DNA of 32,551 nucleotides from Bacteroidales bacterium (GTDB lineage: Bacteria > Bacteroidota > Bacteroidia > Bacteroidales > UBA932), in assembly GCA_017428945.1 (NCBI GenBank), contig JAFRPW010000002.1:1-32551 (forward strand), in the 5' to 3' direction. Within the stretch, counting starts at the first letter, position 1. Each line of letters begins with the position of its first letter. The translations under genes were made by a program, and so were the position numbers. Below are positions 28,896-32,551 of the stretch, one piece after another. The notes beneath the pieces are model-generated. The model did not search any database, had not been told where the DNA came from, and saw nothing but the letters and a program-made list of their open reading frames with translations.

Positions 28896-31280
28896 TTACT
28901 CCTTCTTCAACTCTATCGCCGGATTGGTTTTCGCAGCCTTCAGCGTCTGCCATAGCACGGTACCAAAGGCGATGGCCAGTGAAATGATGACCGCCACCAC
29001 AAAGACCCAGCCGTAGTTCTCAACACGGTACGCAAACCGCTCCAGATACACCCTTGCGGCCCAGACGGCCAGCGGGATACCGATGGCGCAAGCAATGCCT
29101 GTCAGAACCATATAACTACGAACATTTCTCCAGGTCTCACTGCTCACATCGGCGCCAAATACCTTTCTCACGGCAATCTGCTTGGTGTTCTCATCAGCAA
29201 AGTAGGTGCTCATGGCTAACAGGCCCAGGAGAGAGATGAGCATTGCAAGAACCGCAAAGAGTTCCACCAGGCGGAGAGTCCTCCGAACAGGAGCCAGCAT
29301 TTTCCTGTTGATGTCACGCACAAAGCCGTACCGCCAGGCGGGTTCTTCCACACCGGAGGTTTCCAGCCGGTATTCCCTGTAAGCCTGCCGGATGGCCTTG
29401 TCGTAAGATTCGTCCTCTCCCGTGGTGCCGATGAGCATGCAGTTGGCATACCGAAGCTCTTCGGCCCGGGTTACGATGACGCCGCCATTAGGATTGCTTT
29501 CGCCCTCTGAGGCGGGCCGGGTGGGAAAATCCGTCACAACGCCGCCGATGAACTCCGGTTGGGCACCGTTCATATTGATTCTCCTGGGGAATACGGTAGA
29601 TGTGTCAGATACCGCGGCGGCATTGAAGGCACTTCGGCTCATCCAAAGCGAATGCGTCAGCGGATGTCCGAAATCTTCCTCCACCTCCAGTCCCAGCAGC
29701 TTGAAATAGGTGGAATCGCAAATGATGATGGGCATATCTACGCGATGCTCCTCGTCCACCTTGACACCCATGGTCATATTGATGAGCCCCGGGATACCGC
29801 GTCCCACGCCAGACTTTGTCACGAAAGGCAGCTGTTCCACCTTGTCCTTGAAGAGCTTCATCGCGTCATAGTTCTGGGCGGAGTACTCGATGTAGTAGAG
29901 ATTCTCCGTGGCGGCGTGCATCGGCCGGGTGAGCATGTGACGCATCTGGACCTCCATCACCAGCGCCAGGGCAATCAGGAATACCGACAAGACGTTCTGC
30001 ACCACGATGAACACCTTACTCAGAACCATCTTGTTGCGGCGCCGGAGCGTGCCTTTAATGACGTCGATGGGCTGATAACGGGAAGCGGCAAAGGCAGGGA
30101 GCAGCCCGTTGACCACGCCCAGAACCACAATGCCGGCAATGTAGGCCAGGATATACCCCGGCGTCATCATAAAGGAGAGCCTTACGCTGGTGTCTCCGAT
30201 GCCCAGCATCAGTTCATCCGGGTCGCCGGTGGAAACCAGGCTGTTCATCATGGGCGCCAGCAAATCGGCCAGCAGAAGCGCAGCGGCGAAGCAGACGGCG
30301 GTGAAGGCAACGGATTCGCCGATGTACTTCCACAGGATACCGGTTTTTTCGGCTCCAAGAAGCCTCCGGGTGGCCATTTCCTTAGACCGCTTGCCGGTCA
30401 GCGCGAGGCTCAGGTTCACATAGTTGAAAACAGCACTGAGCAGGAGCAGAAGTACGACGATTGTCAGGAGTTTGAGCATCTGGGTGTTGCCCTGCCGTGT
30501 TAGTCCATTGCTGTTCCCTGTGGAAAAGAAGGCCTCGTCCATCCGGTAAGCCCTCCAGGAATCCACCTTCTCTTCACTCCAGATAGCGTCGTAGTTCTTG
30601 TGCAGCAATGCTTTCACTTTGGCCCTCACATCGGCAGGATCCGCATCTTCGCGGGCACGAAACCAGGTGGTATAGTTGCCGATACTGCCGAAGTTACGCT
30701 CCTGCTCAGCGGCCCAAGTTGCCGAGATATGCGTAATGATGTCGTAGGGCATGAAGTATGTACCGTCAAAATCGGCAAAAACGCCTTTGATGGTTCGCTC
30801 CGATTGGTCGACGTTGATGACTCTCCCAATGAGGTTATCACCATCCACGGAAAGTTTCCTCGCCAGGGACTCACTGATAAGGACATCGTCCTTCCCGACA
30901 AAGCTATCGGCGCTCCCTTCGATTATCCGATATTGTGGGAACACCTTGAAGAAGTCGGCATCGGTCTCCATACCGGCGCATTGGAGCAGCTGATCGCCTT
31001 CGCGGATGAGCGGCTGCCACAGCATGGCAACATGGGTTGCTGCCTGGACCTCCGGGATGTTCATCTCCAGCTCCTCCTTGTCCCAATAGGTCAGGCCCAG
31101 AAACTCGTTGGTTCCCAGTACAAACGTGCGCTTCCACTCCTGTGACTCGTGCGCCACATCATACTGTTGTACCACATAGCTGCCAATCAGAATCACGAAC
31201 GCCAAACTCACCGCCAGTCCCACCGCTTCGATGACGGTGTATAGCTTGTTGCGGGACAGGAACTTCAGAAAACTCTTCAT
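28896..31280 (-). CDS. FtsX/MacB-like ABC transporter permease
   Basis: The 794-residue permease has the duplicated MacB layout common in Bacteroidota. A first transmembrane helix near the N-terminus (VIEAVGLAVSLAFVILIGSY) is followed by a large periplasmic MacB_PCD domain and three helices (about 275-415). A second half has its own lead helix (VFIVVQNVLSVFLIALALVM), periplasmic domain and three C-terminal helices ending TNPAIELKKE. The FtsX signatures RSKEMATRRLLGA and NTKQIAVRKVFGA are both present. It needs an ATPase partner, not in the window. Such transporters drive export or mechanical work at the outer membrane, but the substrate is unknown. It starts 1 bp after the stop of the next permease gene. 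Confidence 0.9.
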   Translation of the reverse strand: MKSFLKFLSRNKLYTVIEAVGLAVSLAFVILIGSYVVQQYDVAHESQEWKRTFVLGTNEFLGLTYWDKEELEMNIPEVQAATHVAMLWQPLIREGDQLLQCAGMETDADFFKVFPQYRIIEGSADSFVGKDDVLISESLARKLSVDGDNLIGRVINVDQSERTIKGVFADFDGTYFMPYDIITHISATWAAEQERNFGSIGNYTTWFRAREDADPADVRAKVKALLHKNYDAIWSEEKVDSWRAYRMDEAFFSTGNSNGLTRQGNTQMLKLLTIVVLLLLLSAVFNYVNLSLALTGKRSKEMATRRLLGAEKTGILWKYIGESVAFTAVCFAAALLLADLLAPMMNSLVSTGDPDELMLGIGDTSVRLSFMMTPGYILAYIAGIVVLGVVNGLLPAFAASRYQPIDVIKGTLRRRNKMVLSKVFIVVQNVLSVFLIALALVMEVQMRHMLTRPMHAATENLYYIEYSAQNYDAMKLFKDKVEQLPFVTKSGVGRGIPGLINMTMGVKVDEEHRVDMPIIICDSTYFKLLGLEVEEDFGHPLTHSLWMSRSAFNAAAVSDTSTVFPRRINMNGAQPEFIGGVVTDFPTRPASEGESNPNGGVIVTRAEELRYANCMLIGTTGEDESYDKAIRQAYREYRLETSGVEEPAWRYGFVRDINRKMLAPVRRTLRLVELFAVLAMLISLLGLLAMSTYFADENTKQIAVRKVFGADVSSETWRNVRSYMVLTGIACAIGIPLAVWAARVYLERFAYRVENYGWVFVVAVIISLAIAFGTVLWQTLKAAKTNPAIELKKE

Positions 31281-31281
31281 A

Positions 31282-32551
31282 CTACTCGTTCTTTAACGAT
31301 TCCACCGGATTGGCTCGGGCGATCCTCAGGCAGTTCAGCACTACTACGCCCAGCACAATCAGCAATACCAGGAGCGCACCGCCGATGAAATACAGCGGAT
31401 TCAAGGACACCTTTTCGGCAAACTGCTCCAGCCACTTGCGAGCCACGAAGAAGGCACCGATGCAGGCTATCACGGCCATCACTCCGGACAGCTTCAAGAT
31501 ATCCACGGCAAAGACGCTCAGGATGTCTCGGGTGGTGGCGCCATTGATCTTCCTGACGGCCATCTCTTTGCTCCTGCGAAGGCTCTCGTCCCGGATGAAG
31601 CCGATGAGACCAAGTAGTGCGATCAGCAGGCTGAACACAGCGCCGATGGCCATTGTATTCCGCATCTTCTTGCTGTCGGCGTATGCCGCCCGCATCTGCT
31701 CCTCGTAGGACAGGATGTTGATTTCCCGGCCCTCCAAGGCCTGCTCCAGCGCCTGACGCACTTTTGGTAGCGCCTCTGGCCGCACCTTGAAGAAAGTGTG
31801 CGGCATCCAGGAACTCATCGAGCCGATTTCTCCATAGAACAGCGCGCTGGGGCGCGGATCCACGCCGGTCAGGTTACCGATAAGATAGCTCTTATACACA
31901 CCGGAGATGGTGAAATAACGCCTTTCCGTATCGCTCGAACGGTCGTGTCCGGTAATAAACACCTGCTTGCCCACGGCGCCGTCGCTCCAGTCCGTAAACT
32001 CCGCCATCTTGGTCACAAACTTCTCATCCACCACAATCTCAGAGGAATCCCTGGGCGCACGGCCCTCCAGGAACTGGATGCCCATCAGGTCATAGAAATC
32101 CGGGGAGCATTCATACTGGTCGGCGATATTGAAGAGTTCGCGGTCATCATTCGGCAGATAAACATTATCGCCGTTGGAACCCTCGAAAGGCAGATTGTAT
32201 GCGGCTGCCACAGCGCTTACCTCCGGAAGGCTTCGCAGCGTTTGAGCCGCCCGGGTCAGTGCCTGCCGGTCCCCGTCGAACATATCAAAGTAATACAGGT
32301 TCTTGTAGTCGTACCCCGTATCGGCATTGGATACCTTCTGATACTGTCGGCCAATGATGAGCATCATCACAACCAGGAACACGTTGATGAGTACTTGCAC
32401 ACCCAACAGTCCCAGTTTCCAGTTGCGGGAATTCTCCGTATAGTTCTTCAGCGCCGCATACACCGGAACTCGCTGGTACAGTTCGGCCGGAACGACAATC
32501 GAGATGACCAGCACCAGCAGGATCACGGCTGCTATGGCCATGATACTCTGC
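31282..32551 (-). CDS. FtsX-like ABC transporter permease, N-terminus outside window
   Basis: The frame is open to the window edge, so about the C-terminal 420 residues are visible. They match the second half of the same permease type: a linker before LGLLGVQVLINVFLVVMMLI, a periplasmic MacB_PCD domain (FEGSNGDNVYLPNDDRELF; IQFLEGRAPRDSSEIVVDEK), then three helices with the FtsX signature RSKEMAVRKINGA and the terminal motif ANPVESLKNE. An ATG at 32541 exists, but it falls in a transmembrane helix and is internal. It precedes 28896-31280 in the same operon; the pair may form a heterodimeric permease. Confidence 0.88.
   Translation of the reverse strand, partial: QSIMAIAAVILLVLVISIVVPAELYQRVPVYAALKNYTENSRNWKLGLLGVQVLINVFLVVMMLIIGRQYQKVSNADTGYDYKNLYYFDMFDGDRQALTRAAQTLRSLPEVSAVAAAYNLPFEGSNGDNVYLPNDDRELFNIADQYECSPDFYDLMGIQFLEGRAPRDSSEIVVDEKFVTKMAEFTDWSDGAVGKQVFITGHDRSSDTERRYFTISGVYKSYLIGNLTGVDPRPSALFYGEIGSMSSWMPHTFFKVRPEALPKVRQALEQALEGREINILSYEEQMRAAYADSKKMRNTMAIGAVFSLLIALLGLIGFIRDESLRRSKEMAVRKINGATTRDILSVFAVDILKLSGVMAVIACIGAFFVARKWLEQFAEKVSLNPLYFIGGALLVLLIVLGVVVLNCLRIARANPVESLKNE

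Noticed and set aside
28741-28953. Minus-strand open frame beginning MADAEGCENQ
   Set aside because: It overlaps the permease 3' end in another frame; the permease-remnant frame in the same DNA explains the sequence better.
29559-30503. Plus-strand frame opposite the first permease, His/Gln/Asp-rich
   Set aside because: Composition is typical of antisense to a membrane-protein gene; the minus strand has FtsX motifs.
32541-32551. ATG at 32541 as the true start of the second permease
   Set aside because: It lies within a hydrophobic helix in the middle of the known permease architecture and the frame is open to the window edge, so the gene begins outside the window.

Overview
The window is about 32.5 kb of a fairly GC-rich Bacteroidales (Bacteroidota) chromosome. 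Evidence: nearly every clear promoter has the Bacteroidota -7 box TAnnTTTG (TATCTTTG, TACCTTTG), often with a TTTG-like -33 box exactly 19 bp upstream. Start codons mostly lack Shine-Dalgarno sequences. Typical Bacteroidota families are present: a two-component sensor with beta-propeller repeats, SSC-lipobox lipoproteins, FtsX-like permease pairs, DUF4143 ATPases and Mob/SSB/primase mobilizable elements. I cannot fix the genus.

Layout. (1) 1-4230, minus strand: a DUF6624 lipoprotein cut by the window edge; a five-gene block (TM nitroreductase, YbjQ, alpha/beta hydrolase, GNAT acetyltransferase, small membrane protein); then pgeF. Two 218-bp copies of an unannotated, hairpin-rich repeat (362-579 and 3299-3516) bracket the five-gene block. 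(2) 4231-10824: an integrative/mobilizable element next to a tRNA-Pro gene. It carries a ribbon-helix-helix protein between two DNA repeat arrays, a strongly structured oriT-like leader, a MobA-like protein, SSB, a MobP relaxase, a TraG/VirD4-type coupling protein, a Cro/CI-type regulator, a Toprim primase and an excisionase-like HTH protein. No integrase is visible. (3) 10829-17334, minus strand: tRNA-Pro, then the histidine-utilisation operon ftcD/fchA-hutU-hutH-hutI, transcribed in that order from one near-perfect promoter. It converts histidine to glutamate plus methenyl-THF. (4) 17414-20173, plus strand: HNH protein, grpE-dnaJ chaperone genes, rplS and a tRNA-Arg(ACG) that is probably co-transcribed with rplS. 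(5) 20185-28871: an accessory, rearranged region. It holds two AAA/DUF4143 ATPases, each with a short tandem-repeat array just upstream of its promoter and each bordered by gene debris (a GNAT pseudogene, an unidentified 3' fragment, a truncated secreted protein and a permease remnant). Between them sit a propeller-type sensor kinase/response regulator operon and a divergent lipoprotein gene. (6) 28896-32551, minus strand: two tandem FtsX/MacB-like permeases, the second running off the window.

The most unusual signals are not in the proteins. They are the 218-bp structured repeat with a sequence-divergent but structure-preserving hairpin; a 7-unit operator-like array with 10/11-bp helical spacing beside the ribbon-helix-helix gene; a nested three-way-junction inverted repeat in the putative oriT leader; the parallel ATPase-plus-tandem-array modules; and a dispersed palindromic repeat inserted in frame inside the histidine kinase ATPase domain. 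All assignments come from reading the sequence and from family knowledge; no searches were run.
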